64,000 nt of DNA from Chlorella sorokiniana. Its lineage: Eukaryota > Chlorophyta > Trebouxiophyceae > Chlorellales > Chlorellaceae. Made by a program: the position numbers and the translations under genes. The notes beneath the pieces were generated by a model. That model worked only from the letters and a program-made list of their open reading frames with translations. It ran no database searches and was not told the origin of the DNA. The stretch is from contig CP084615.1 of the NCBI GenBank assembly GCA_025917655.1, forward strand, positions 2,232,001 through 2,296,000. The letters are read 5' to 3'. Below are positions 27,601 through 37,936 of this stretch, piece by piece (the first letter of the stretch is position 1; every line of letters starts with the position of its first letter).

Positions 27601-30186
27601 CTGCATCGCGGCCTCAGCAGCTGCCCCCAACAGCTGCTGCACTACCGCCGTGTGGCCATTCTGCGCTGCCAAATGCAGCGGCAGCCAGCCTTCCTTTGTT
27701 GCCTGCATCGCGGCGTCAGCAGCTGCCCCCAGCAGCTGCTGCACTACCGCCGTGTGGCCATTCTGCGCTGCCAAATGCAGCGGCAGCCAGCCTTCCTCAT
27801 TTGCCTGCATCGCGGCCTCAGCAGCTGCCCCAATAGCTGCTGCACTACCGCCGTGTGGCCATTCTGCGCTGCCAAATGCAGCGGCAGCCAGCCTTCCTTT
27901 GTTGCCTGCATCGCGGCCCCAGCATCTGCCCTCAGCAGCTGCTGCACAACTGTCGTGTGGCCATTCTGCGACGCAAAATGCAGTGGCAGCCAACCGTCCT
28001 CGTCCAGTCTTGTCGCAGCCTCAGCAGCCGTTGTCAGTAGCTGCTGCACCACTGCTGTACGGCCATTCTGCGCTGCCATGTGCAGCGGCAGCCAGCCTTG
28101 CTCAGTTGCCTGCATCGTGGCCCCAGCAGCTGCCGCCAGCAGCTGCTGCACCACTGCCTGATGGCCATGCCGTGCCGCAAAATGCAGCGGCAGCCAGCCT
28201 TCCTCAGATGCCTGCATCGCGGCCTCAGCAGTTGCCTCCAGGAGCTGCTGCACAACTTTCGTGTGGCCATTCCGTGCCGCAAAATGCAGGGGCAGCCAGC
28301 CGTCCTCGTCCGGTCTTGTCGCAGCCTCAGCAGCTGCCTCCAGCAGCTGCTGCACCACTGCTGTACGGCCATTCTGCGCTGCCACGTGCAGCGGCAGCCA
28401 GCCTTGCTCAGTTGCCTGCATTGCGGCCTCAGCAGCTGCCACCAGGAGCTGCTGCACAACTGTCGTGTGGCCATTCCGTGCCGCAAAATGCAGGGGCAGC
28501 CAGCCGTCCTCGTCCGGTCTTGTCGCAGCCTCAGCAGCTGCCTCCAGCAGCTGCTGCACCACTGCTGTACGGCCATTCTGCGCTGCCACGTGCAGCGGCA
28601 GCCAATCTTCCTCAGTTGCCTGCATCGCGGCCCCAGCAGCTGCCGCCAGCAGCTGCTGCACCACTGCCTGATGGCCATGCCGTGCCGCAAAATGCAGCGG
28701 CAGCCAGCCTTCCTCAGATGCCTGCATCGCGGCCTCAGCAGCTGCCTCCAGGAGCTGCTGCACAACTGTCGTGTGGCCATTCCGTGCCGCAAAATGCAGG
28801 GGCAGCCAGCCGTCCTCGTCCGGTCTTGTCGCAGCCTCAGCAGCTGCCACCAGCAGCTGCTGCGCCACTGCCGTGTGGCCATTCCGTGCCGCAAAATGCA
28901 GCGGCAGCCAGCCTTCCTCAGTTGCCTGCATCGCGGCCTCAGCAGCTGCCGCCACCAGCTGCTGCACCACCGCCGTGTGGCCATTCTGCGCTGCCAAATG
29001 CAGCGGCAGCCAGCCTTCTTCAGTTGCCTGCATCGCGGCCTCAGCAGCTGCCGCCACCAGCTGCTGCACCACCGCCGTGTGGCCATTCTGCGCTGCCATG
29101 TGCAGCGGCAGCCAGCCGTCCTCAGTTTCCTGCATCGTGGCCTCAGCAGCTGCCGCCACCAGCTGCTGCACCACCGCCGTGTGGCCATTCTGCGCTGCCA
29201 CGTGCAGCGGCAGAAAGCCTGCCTCATCTGGCTGCATCCCAACTTCGGGGCTGCAGCCAACAGCATCCTCACGCCTGTGCTGCTGCCACGCTCTGCTGCC
29301 AGGTGAAGGAGAGATCCCGCAGTCTGTGGCTTCCCTGCCTCACTTGACAGGCATACTTTTGCCAAGGCTGCCGAAGGGTTGGCCAAGAGCAACAGCTCCA
29401 GCGCAGCGTCATGCCCCAGCGTCACTGCTGCACCCGGCAGGCCCACCGCCGCCACACGAGGAGGGGCCACTGCAAGGGAGGCATGAAACCATGCAGTATC
29501 CCTATGCCATTGCACAACCAAGCATAATAACACCACTCTAGCTACCTCACCTTCAGAAGTGGCCTGATTGTTAGCAGCGCAGTCGGCAAGCTGCTGCAGC
29601 ACAGCCAGCAGGGGCTCCTGCAAGGGGCCGCCACCAGCAAGCGCCTCCAAGCGAAGCCTGCAGGCATGCTTAACCATGTTCAGCCCAGTGTGCAGTACGC
29701 ATTGAATTCCATGCAAACCCCGCCAACAGGCAGCAAAACGCAACACACGCTCACCTTTGCAGGCGGGCGCTCTGCAGCTCAGGCGTATCATCCTGGAAGC
29801 GGAGCTCTGCTGCCGTAACAGACCGCCCCGCATCCAGAGTCCACTTCACTGCATTCATCGGCCAATGGAGCTATGGGTGCTGTCAGACGAGGCCAGCGCG
29901 GAGCGTTTGCCGACGGAACTCACGCGTGACGGCGTCGCACACCACCGCCGCCTCCTCCTCAGTGCGCAGCGGAGAAACCTCGTGCACCTCCCCGTCGAGA
30001 GTTGCCGCAACCTAACAAGCGAGGGCGACGGTCTCAGGAGTCAGGTGGCGTTGAGGTTGCACGGCGCGCGTGAGGGCAGCCAGCACCGGCTGGCGATTAT
30101 GGTGGTGCAGGGATTGCAGGGTTTGCGGCTACCTTGAAGCGGTCGCCGACAGCTTCAACTCTGCAGATCAGTGTGGCGCAGCCCAT
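15640..30186 (-). CDS. Giant ankyrin-repeat protein gene with several frame lesions
   Basis: Likely first exons on the minus strand are 30,186-30,133 (MGCATLICRVEAVGDRFK), an exon from 30,011 (VAATLDGEVHEV; 3' splice uncertain), one ending at 29,755, then 29,657-29,551, 29,469-29,357 and 29,282 onward. From 29,755 onward the intron phases agree. About 130 ankyrin repeats follow, each 34 residues, for example GWLPLHLAAQNGHTAVVQQL. The C-terminal part (about 15.99-15.64 kb) is not ankyrin and includes LSSAEWQHIPAPCPGIL. Ankyrin arrays mediate protein binding; the partner is unknown. Within the array the frame is lost near 27,830, 26,529, 24,899, 23,840, 23,028, 22,016 and 18,679; changes near 20,590 and 20,533 offset each other, and an in-frame TAG lies near 20,475. 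The full frame would be about 4,600-4,700 residues. Either a decaying gene or an assembly with errors. Confidence 0.75.
15990..29260 (-). repeat. 102-bp ankyrin array with kilobase-scale duplicated units
   Basis: The base unit is 102 bp. Larger identical or near-identical stretches recur at multiples of it: 20,615-21,040 matches 22,042-22,467 (1,427 bp apart, 14 units minus one base), 16,487 matches 18,425 (1,938 bp, exactly 19 units), and 17,238-17,420 matches 17,952-18,134 (714 bp, exactly 7 units). This is the pattern of unequal crossing-over or gene conversion. Confidence 0.9.
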
Positions 30187-30684
30187 GGCTGTAGCGAGAA
30201 GCTACGGCATGCAGCAACGTGCCCAGCCGTTCAAACAGGCGCAAAATGCATTGGATTACGGCCTCTGAGGCACAGCTCCCCACTCAAAGTTCCTACCGCC
30301 TGCGCAGCGTGCCTGCTGCGCCGCTGGCATTGTGGTCGGACTCTTGATCCAGTTTTCGATGCCTGGAATTAAAATTTATCAGTTTTTCCAGATCATCAAT
30401 AATCAAACAACCGGCTGGATTCCTGTAATGAAGTTTGTCTGGGCAGCTGCTTGGACCTGTGCTGATGTTAGAAAAAGCGGGCCGGTCCCCTGGGCAGCCC
30501 AGCTCCAGGGAGCGCTCCAGGCAGGCGGGGTCGCCTTTGACCTGCAGCTGCGCCTGCCGCTACACCCGCAAGAAGTCAGGCACGCCACACGCGAGCACGG
30601 CGCGTAGCGGCCGCGGGCTTCAGCCGCCTGCACCACTACTTTGTGGCGGCGCGGCCTGAGTGCCTCTAGCTAGTACGCCCAGCT

Positions 30685-31020
30685 TGGGTCAGAATGGGGA
30701 TGGAAAGGGGGAAGGCAGGGCCTCGCAGCAGAGCGACAGCAGGCCGCTGACAGCCACGCTGCGAAGCTTGCCCCGGCACAGTAGCCGGGAGGCGGCTGGG
30801 CGGGCGGGCGGAAACGACACAGGGCAGGCAGGGCACACAGAAGCCACATGGAGAGCTGACTCGACTTGACTGACTGCTACAGAGTCAAGGCGAGCTAACG
30901 CGCCGGGCACACACAGCAGTGCATCCCACTAGCTCCGGTGCAACATCTAAGCATCGCAGGCGGTCGAGCGGGCAGGGATGTAAGCGATGGTGCAAGCCCT
31001 TGTGCTTAGTGGCTGCTTCA
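30685..31020 (+). repeat. Dispersed repeat shared with 49.75-50.27 kb
   Basis: Shares GTCAGAATGGGGATGGAAAG, then GGCGGGCGGAAACGACACAG, then AGCAGTGCATCCCACTAGCT with the region upstream of the tRNA gene. The order of the two halves differs between loci, so at least one rearrangement followed the copying. Confidence 0.8.
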
Positions 31021-31873
31021 GCCTGTCCTTCAACCAGTCCTTGCCCCCGGGGCCCATCGGGCGCCCCAGACCTTCCGACCCCTTGGCCGACAGGTGGGGT
31101 GTTAGATCCTGGGTGGCTCAGGCCGACCGGTCCCGCCTAAGCGGAGGGGCGCACCACGTTTGCTTGATTTGCAGGGGCATTTTATGGGGAAGACTCATTG
31201 GCAACAGGCGCCGGCGCGGGCGCTGGCGCTGGCGCCAACTGTTTTTCCGGCGCCTTCAAAGCTTGCAGCTGCGCCGGGCGGGGCTCTGGGACCACCGTGC
31301 CAAGGAAGGTGCTGGGTGCCGGCAGGGAACAGGGAACCAACTAGGGGATGGAGGTCAGTGTAGAGGGTGCATTTGATGAGACTGAGGCGCGTATCCTCAA
31401 CCTGCCGCCATCCCCTTGCCACCGCGCAAGTGCGGCCAGAAGCGCTCGGCTGCTGGCTGGGCCTCGCGGCCGCGCAAGCGACCTGTCACCTCCACCCCAC
31501 AGCGGACGTTGGTGCGGAGTGCCAGTGCGGAGCGCGCGGAGCGCCGGTGCGGCGTCCCCCTGCCTGGCTAACTACGATGCTTGTCCCACTGTCTCTGGAC
31601 CAGTCCTTCCCCCTCCCACACCGTGCATGTTTGTCAGCTGTAAGTCGGGATTGGAGGCCCACACATAGGAGCCGCAGCCATGACCGGCAGCCACCGCCAA
31701 GGGTGTCCGGTTCTGCAGGGGCGCTGCTTTTTCACTAAGCACTAGCTAGACCGTGTAGCACCCCAAGCTGTGACTGCATTCAATGGCTTTGAAGACTTAG
31801 GTCGTCCTACTCAAGTCTAAATCAACCAAGACAAGCAACTTGGCCAAAATGAAAACACACGGCAAAATGCCGA

Positions 31874-31916
31874 ATGTCAGGATCGCATGCACTGACCACC
31901 TCAGTGCATGTTACAT
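31874..31916 (-). other. tRNA-3'-end-like remnant with hairpin
   Basis: Minus-strand sequence resembles the 3' half of the tRNA-Met at 50,592-50,690, with ACTGAGGTGGTC, TGCGATCCTGACA and GGCATTTTG in order. It also contains a perfect 10-bp inverted repeat (CATGCACTGA and TCAGTGCATG, 5-bp loop). It lies just beyond the stop of the coiled-coil gene copy. Confidence 0.35.
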
Positions 31917-31973
31917 CGATTCCAGTACAATAGATGAAGTGCTGTCGCGCTGCGGCTCAGGACTGGCCATGCG

Positions 31974-34900
31974 CTATCGCCGCCGCTGTGCGCGCCCGCT
32001 GCTCAGCCCTCGCGCAGCCAGCCGCAGCTCCTTGTTCACCTGGCGCCGGATTGCTTGCTGCCGCTGCTCCTCAGCAGCTGCCCGCTGATATATGCGCTGC
32101 AGCTCCAGCTCCGCGGCCTTCATCGGGTTCCACTCGACGTGCTCGGGCGGTAGCAGCTGCCAGCCTTGCTCGAGCAGCACCTCCTGGGCGGCCCGCTCAT
32201 AATAATGTGCGAAATCGCGCGCATCCTCTGCTTCCAGCTCCACCTGCAGGCGGCGCTGCCGCTCTGCCTCCCGCGCAGCGACTCGCCGGCGCCGCGCTGC
32301 AGCGGTCGCCGCCAGCTCAGCCTGGCGCTGCTGCTCCCGCTGCTCCGCTCCGCGGCTTGCTTCTGCTGTGCTGCAGCGGTCGCCGCCAGCTCAGCCTCCC
32401 CTGCTGCTCCCGCTCCGCGGCTTGCTGCTGCTGCGCTGCAGCGGTCGTCGCCAGCTCAGCCTCCCCTGCTGCTCCCGCTCCGCGGCTTGCTGCTGCTGCG
32501 CTGCAGCGGTCGTCGCCAGCTCAGCCTCCCCGCTGCTCCGCTCCGCGGCTTGCTGCTGCTGCGCTGCATCGGTCGCCGCCAGCTCAGCCTGGCGCTGCTG
32601 CTCCCGCTGCTCCGCTCCGCGGCTTGCTTCTGCTGTGCTGCAGCGGTCGCCGCCAGCTCAGCCTCCCCTGCTGCTCCCGCTCCGCGGCTTGCTGCTGCTG
32701 CGCTGCAGCGGTCGTCGCCAGCTCAGCCTCCCCGCTGCTCCCGCTCCGCGGCTTGCTGCTGCTGCGCTGCAGCGGTCGTCGCCAGCTCAGCCTCCCCGCT
32801 GCTCCCGCTCCGCGGCTTGCTGCTGCTGCGCTGCATCGGTCGCCGCCAGCTCAGCCTGGCGCCGCCGCTCTACCACCTCCGCTCCGCGGCTTGCTGCTGC
32901 TTCTTCCGTTCCTCCCGCTCGGTGGCTTGCTGCTGCAGTGCTGCAGCGCGCGCCGCAAGCTTGGCCTGACGCCGCTGCTCACGCTGCTCCCGCTCTGCGG
33001 CCCGCTGCAGCTCCCGCTGCTCCCCTACGGCCCGCTGCTGCCGCGCTGCAGCGGTCGCCGCCCGCTTGGTCTGGTGCTGCAGCTCCCGCTGCTCACGCTC
33101 TGCGGCCCGCTGCTGCCGCTGCTGCTGCGCGCGCCGCCAGCTCAGCCTGGCGCTGCTGCTCCCGCTGCTCCCGTTCTGCGGCTCCCGCTGCTGCAGCCTT
33201 CTTCGCATCATGGCGCTGCTTGTTCGCCTGCTTCACAGCCTTCCGCCGCTGCGCGGTCGCGGCACGCTGCGCCATGCTCTGTTGGTTGCCGCCCTTACGC
33301 CCGCGAGGTTTCCCCTTGCGACGCAGAAGGTGCTGCAGAGCTGCATGAGTGCACGGCCTGCCTTTGCTGATGTGGCGCGAGAGCCGTGTCTCCTCATGGT
33401 TTGGCAGCCCGCCAGACAATGGGTGGCCCACGCACGCCTGCTGGCATGGGTAAGCCCCTTGCTGCGACTCGGCGACAGCCTGCGCCAGCTCGGCCGCGTT
33501 TCCAGCCTTGGATCGGTGGATGAAGGCGCAAGCGTAGCAGGTTTTCAGCTTGGCTGCAGGGAGGGGTGCGGCCAAGCGTGAGGAGGGCAGGGCATCCTGC
33601 AGGCGACGACGGCAGCCCCCTTGCAGGCGACGACAGCAGCCCCCTGCAACGTCGCAAAGCACCATTCTGTCAAGCTGGAAGCTGGTCACCCAAGTCAAGG
33701 CCATGCCCACCATTCTTGGCGCCGTGGCCAGCTTTGTCAGCCATTGCCCCCGCCGCCTTCTTCACAGCAGCCTCGCCGCCCGCTTTGGCTGCATGTTAGT
33801 GGAGGGGCAGTCAAATGTTGAGACAGACCCAAGGCATGGCTGGGCCGCTCAAGGAAGCGGTGACAGCGCGCAAGCAAGCCAACAAACGGCAGCATACTGG
33901 TACGCACCGCCCTCCAACATGCGCTCGCGGTTCAGCTCCCAGGCTGCCTTGCCGCCCTCCGTGCCTGCAAACGCAATTATGAACTGAAGCGGAAACATTG
34001 GCCGCGCACAGCATTTCAAACTGGCCACATACGCTAGCTGGAGCTGCACACAAGCCACCGAGCCGATGTGGGGCTGTGCACCTGTTGGCGACCCCAGCGC
34101 AGACTCACCCATGTCAAAAGCCCGCTTGGACTTGCCGGTCTCTGTGAGGCCCTCCTTGGCCATGGATGCGGTGCCGCCCGCCGCACCTGCGGCGGCAGGG
34201 GCAGGGGCGTCGGCCGCGAGAATGAGCGCCGTGAGAAAGGCTGCCCCAAGCAAGATGGGCTCCATTGCCAGCGGATGGATTTACCAAGAGCCAGCGCCCA
34301 GCCCCAGCCAGCCCCCGCGGCGCCTCACCCGCCGCGGCAAAGGAGTGCAAAAGTTCCATCTCGCCACCCGTGGTGCGCGCCTCGAACACGCCGCGCTCCA
34401 GGTCGCGCACCACGTCAGCAGGCGGGTCGCCACGGGGCTGCAGCTGCCCGGGCGCGCCCGCTCCTCGGCCATCATCTCCTCAAAGGGCTGCAATCGCTTG
34501 CGCTTGCGCGCAGGGGGCCCCTGCGGCTCGGCCACCAGCGCGTACAAGCCGCTGGCAATGCCGCCGTGCTCCACCTGCACCTGGTGGTGGTACGGGCTGC
34601 CCTTGCCCAGGACCTCCTTGGTGGCGAAGAGCGTGCTGCGAGTCAGGTCGATTGAAACGCCGCCGCGAGCGCCGGAAGAGGTTGTGGAGAAGCCCAGGCA
34701 GCCCAGGCCCTCCTCTTGCGCCTGCTGGGGTGCAAGCAGCACGCTGGCGCGCGAGATGGCGCGCAGGCTGGCGGGCCCCTTGCACACGCTGGCGCCGTCG
34801 CCGCCGCCGCTGTCTTGGTGCAAGCCGCCCACGCTCGGCTGGGTCACGATGATCTGCACATGCAGGACACGGTACCCAGGCCGCTGCTCCTCCACGGCGA

Positions 34901-35726
34901 GCGCGCTGCCAATGAACACCTTTTTGGCGTAGGGCCCGTAGATGGGCACCGCTTCGGCCGCTGCCAGGTCGTCCGAATGCATGTACAATCGGCCGTTGTT
35001 GTCCTTCAGGACACCGGCCGCCTCATATGCCCGGATGCAGCAGGCGATATCGCGGCCGCTGTACGGCTGCAGCGCGGCGTCGCCCAGCTGCACATGTTCT
35101 GGCAGGCTCAGCTGCGGCCGCCTGCCGCCGGCGGCTGGCGGCAGGCTGCGCAGCGCTGCGTCCGCCTCCTCCACCGTGCTCACCCTCCGCCACTTGTGCG
35201 GCTCCGTCAGCCAGCGGTCGTTCTTGTTGATGGGAGCACCGGGGGCGCCGGGGGCAGCGGGGGCAGCTGTCAGGCGCACTGGCTTCACCTTAACCGCCTG
35301 CAGGGGTGGGTGCAATGCAGCGCTGTCGGCCGCTGTGCGGGCCCGATCCATCGACTGCAAACAGCCCTGCATGCGCCAGTATGCATGCAGGCAAGACTCA
35401 TTTTCTTCTGGCGACTGATCACCTGCTCGGCCAGGTCGAGCAGCGCCCGGAGCGGCGGCTGCGGCGTGACCGGCTCCCGCGGCCGGTCGCCTGCGGCGGA
35501 TGGGGCAGGCAGGCATAGGCTATGAATCACAAGTAGCCCTGGAGCATTGCTGCATCAGCAAGACAACCTTAGCAGGCAGCCCAGGCTGGGTTGCAGGCAG
35601 CCCAGTGCCTGCAGGCGGCGCCAGGCTACAGCAGGCTGGGCAGCAGGGCAGGACCCTAGAACTCCCCGCCAGCTCACCGTACTCTGCGATGGGCTCCTTG
35701 CCCTCTCGGCGCCCCAAAGTCTCCAT
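31974..35726 (-). pseudogene. ARID-family paralogue with coiled-coil C-terminus, probably broken
   Basis: A paralogue of the 52,077-55,092 gene. Exon 1 is 35,726-35,678 (METLGRREGKEPIAEY), exon 2 35,490-35,423, exon 3 35,297-34,329 (WLTEPHKWRRVSTVEEADAA, AAGVLKDNNGRLYMHSDDLA). Short Lys/Ala-rich exons follow near 34.17, 33.96 and 33.75 kb. The Cys/His module KTCYACAFIH...GAYPCQQACVGHP is near 33.65-33.40 kb and runs directly into a charged helical tail (AEREQREQQRQAELAA repeats) ending DFAHYYERAAQEVLLEQGW to 31,974. The ARID-like exons are absent. Exon 3 is one base out of phase near 34,455, and the coil repeats lose frame near 33,130 with a stop near 32,870. Function unknown; nuclear by analogy with its paralogue. 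Confidence 0.6.
32290..33215 (-). repeat. Heptad-like coding repeats of the coiled coil
   Basis: Imperfect units of about 60-90 bp encoding Q/E/R/A-rich helix, each containing GCTGAGCTGGCGGCGACC or a variant. More units are present here than in the second copy at 36.98-37.38 kb, which shows expansion or contraction after duplication. Confidence 0.75.
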
Positions 35727-36094
35727 TTCTGACGGCGGTCGCGCGGCTGGGCCTCTCTAGCGCGATCGGGCTCCTCGATCAGCGCGATAGGGTGCAACAG
35801 GGACAGGGCGACCGAGCAACGGAGCGCCGAGCAGGCCGGTGGAAGCCAAAAGGGAGGGCATGAGCACCCATCCATCCACCCCTCCAAGGAAGGCAAGTGC
35901 ACAGCTGCGCATGGCTTCCCCGCCCGCCGGCGCAGCCTGCCGGGCCTCCGCCACTTCCATGCTGCCTCAAATCGTCCACCATGAAGGACGAGCGGTGCAA
36001 ATGGGCGGGGGAGGGGCTGGAGGGCGGGGATGGGTTTGTGGTGCTGCGCAGCGCAGGCAGCATGGGGGATGGGGCCTGGGATTCGAATTCAGGG

Positions 36095-36500
36095 CTCCTA
36101 ACTTAGAAAAACTCCAGCCCGTGCCAAGTGACGGGCCAGGCTAAAACTAGCCCGTACAGGGGGTCTTGAGCGTGAAAACTCGGGCTTGGGGCCACATCAT
36201 GCCACCGGCGGCAGCGCCGCTCCCAGCCAAGTGCTTTGCACTCTCAGCGCTCTCCTTTTCTGCCCTCTTCTCCTGTGCACACGCAGCTTTGCCTTTCACA
36301 CTTGCCTTGAGAGCGTGAGCTCAGTTTTTGGGTGCAGTGGAAGGAGTTGCGTCAGGGACAGAAAATGCGGGCGACATTTGCGATGGCGGCAGCTGGATGA
36401 ATGGAAGTGCCGGCTGTGGAACTCGCGTCCGGGCGCGCAGGCTTCCCACTCATTTCAAGGCCGTACAGCAGCTCGATCAAGAAGGGGGCAGAGCATGAAA
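36095..36500. repeat. Upstream region shared with the 52-kb ARID-like gene (inverted)
   Basis: Matches 51,560-51,150 in reverse orientation, including GGCCACATCATGCCACCGG-like and CCACTCATTTCAAGGC-like stretches. It is the upstream part of a duplicated unit that also includes the gene at 31,974-35,726, so it probably contains the ancestral promoter region. Confidence 0.65.
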
Positions 36501-36677
36501 GGCTTGAACAGCAGTAAGGAGAGCAAGTCAAGGGCGTCGGTCAGTTGTTGGTCCTCCCAAGCTATGCGGGCGTTGACATAGGCACACCACCGCAAGGGTA
36601 CTGGGATGCTTGCCCCTGGGACCAAGCTCTGGCACAGACGGCACCAAGTACAAAGTTTGGCTGGCTGCTGGAAGAAA

Positions 36678-36715
36678 AAACAAAATGCCGGGCTCGAACT
36701 CACCGTCTCAGTGCA
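36678..36715 (-). other. Partial tRNA-like remnant
   Basis: On the minus strand, CACTGAGACGGTGAGTTCGA followed by GCCCGGCATTTTG resembles the T-arm, acceptor end and T-rich tail of the tRNA-Met at 50.6 kb. The sequence beyond it (36,640-36,677) also matches the DNA after that tRNA (GCAGCCAG, CCAAAC). The 5' half is missing. It sits at a duplication boundary. Confidence 0.4.
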
Positions 36716-37930
36716 TGTCACATCGAATAGAGTACATTTGATGCAATGCTGTCAAGCTGCTGCTCACCTGGCGCCGGATTGCTTCCTGCCGCTGCTCCTC
36801 GGCAGCTGCCCGCCGATATATGAGCTGCAGCTCCAGCTCCGCGGCCTTCATCGGGTTCCACTCGTCGTGCTCGGGCGGTAGCAGCTGCCAGCCTTGCTCG
36901 AGCAGCACCTCCTGCGCGGCCCGCTCATAATAATGTGCGAAATCGCGCGCATCCTCTGCTTCTAGCTCCACCTGCAGGCGGCGCTGCCGCTCTGCCTCCC
37001 GCGCAGCCAGTCGCCGGTGCCGCGCTGCAACGCGCGCCGCCAGCTCAGCCTGGCGCTGCTGCTCCCGCTCTGCAGCTCGCTGCCGCTGCGTTGCAGCGGT
37101 CGCCGCCAGCTCAGCCTGGCGCTGCTGCTTCCGCTGCTCATGCTCTGCGGCTCGCTGCCGCAGCGCTGCAGCGGTCGCCGCCAGCTCAGCCTGGCGCTGC
37201 TGCTCACGCTGCTCATGCTCTGCGGCTTGCTGCTGCTGCGCTGCAGCGATCACCGCCAGCTCAGCCTGGTGCTGCAGCTCCCGCTGCTCACGCTCTGCGG
37301 CTTGCTGCTGCCGCTGCGCTGCAGCGGGCGCCGCCAGCTCAGTCTCCCCCTGCTGCTCCCGCCGCTCACGCTCTGCGGCTCCCGCTGCTGCAGCCTTCTT
37401 CGCATCATGGCGCTCCTTGTTGGCCTGCTTCACAGCCTTCCGCCGCTGCGCGGTCGCGGCACGCTGCGCCACGCTCTGTCGATTGCCACCCTCGCGCCCG
37501 CGCGCTTTCCCCTGCGACGCAGGAGGTGCCGCAGAGCTGCCTGGTTGCATGGCCTGCCTTTGCTGATGTGGCGCGAGAGCTGTGTCTCCTCATGGTTTGG
37601 CAGCCCGCCAGACAATGGGTGGCCCACGCACGCCTGCTGGCATGGGTAAGCCCCTTGCTGCGACTCGGCGACAGCCTGCGCCAGCTCGGCCGCGTTCCCA
37701 GCCTTGGATCGGTGGATGAAGGCGCAAGCGTAGCAGGTTTTCAGCTTGGCTGCAGGGAGGGGTGCGGCCAAGCGTGAGGAGGACAAGGGCATCCTGCAGG
37801 CGACGACGGCAGCCCCTGCAAGGTTGCAAGGCAGCGCTCTATCAAGCTGGAAGCTTGTCATCCAAGTCAAGGCCGTGCCCACCATTCCTTGCGCCGTGGC
37901 CAGCCTTGTCAGCCATGGCCCCAGCCGCGG
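36708..37930 (-). pseudogene. Second partial copy of coiled-coil ARID-family paralogue
   Basis: Repeats the 3' half of the gene at 31,974-35,726: a Lys/Ala-rich exon near 37.9 kb, the Cys/His module KTCYACAFIH...PCQQACVGHP near 37.83-37.58 kb, and the coiled coil. The coil is open for 280 codons from 37,550, with AEREQRELQHQAELAV-type repeats, and ends SIRCDMH. One base is missing relative to the first copy where the module joins the coil (near 37,505). Exons 1-3 are absent. At about 37,930 the homology stops abruptly against the truncated Miro copy. It could be expressed only if an upstream start has been acquired. Confidence 0.6.
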
Positions 37931-37936
37931 CTTAGT

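Larger units (their letters stand above)
30187..31973. other. Intergenic, likely promoter side of the ankyrin gene
   Basis: No supported gene. The stretch at about 30,685-31,020 is a dispersed repeat also found at 49,750-50,270. A short plus-strand frame ending at the TAG near 30,669 reads FSRLHHYFVAARPECL and may be a gene remnant that I cannot name. The rest shows nothing recognisable. Confidence 0.4.

Noticed and set aside
16000-29260. CRISPR-like regular repeat spacing
   Set aside because: The 102-bp periodicity is continuous coding ankyrin sequence with no separate spacers, in a eukaryotic context.
29200-29360. Frameshift at the start of the ankyrin array
   Set aside because: A 74-bp GT-AG intron at 29,283-29,356 joins the frames in the correct phase, so no lesion is needed there.
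31974-33370. Plus-strand Leu/Cys/Ala-rich open frames
   Set aside because: They are antisense shadows of the Q/E/R/A-rich coiled-coil coding repeats on the minus strand.
36186-36581. Gene divergent from the ARID-family paralogue, with a counterpart at 51,101-51,499
   Set aside because: The two frames diverge in length and sequence in a way typical of duplicated non-coding DNA, and no splice or start context supports them.
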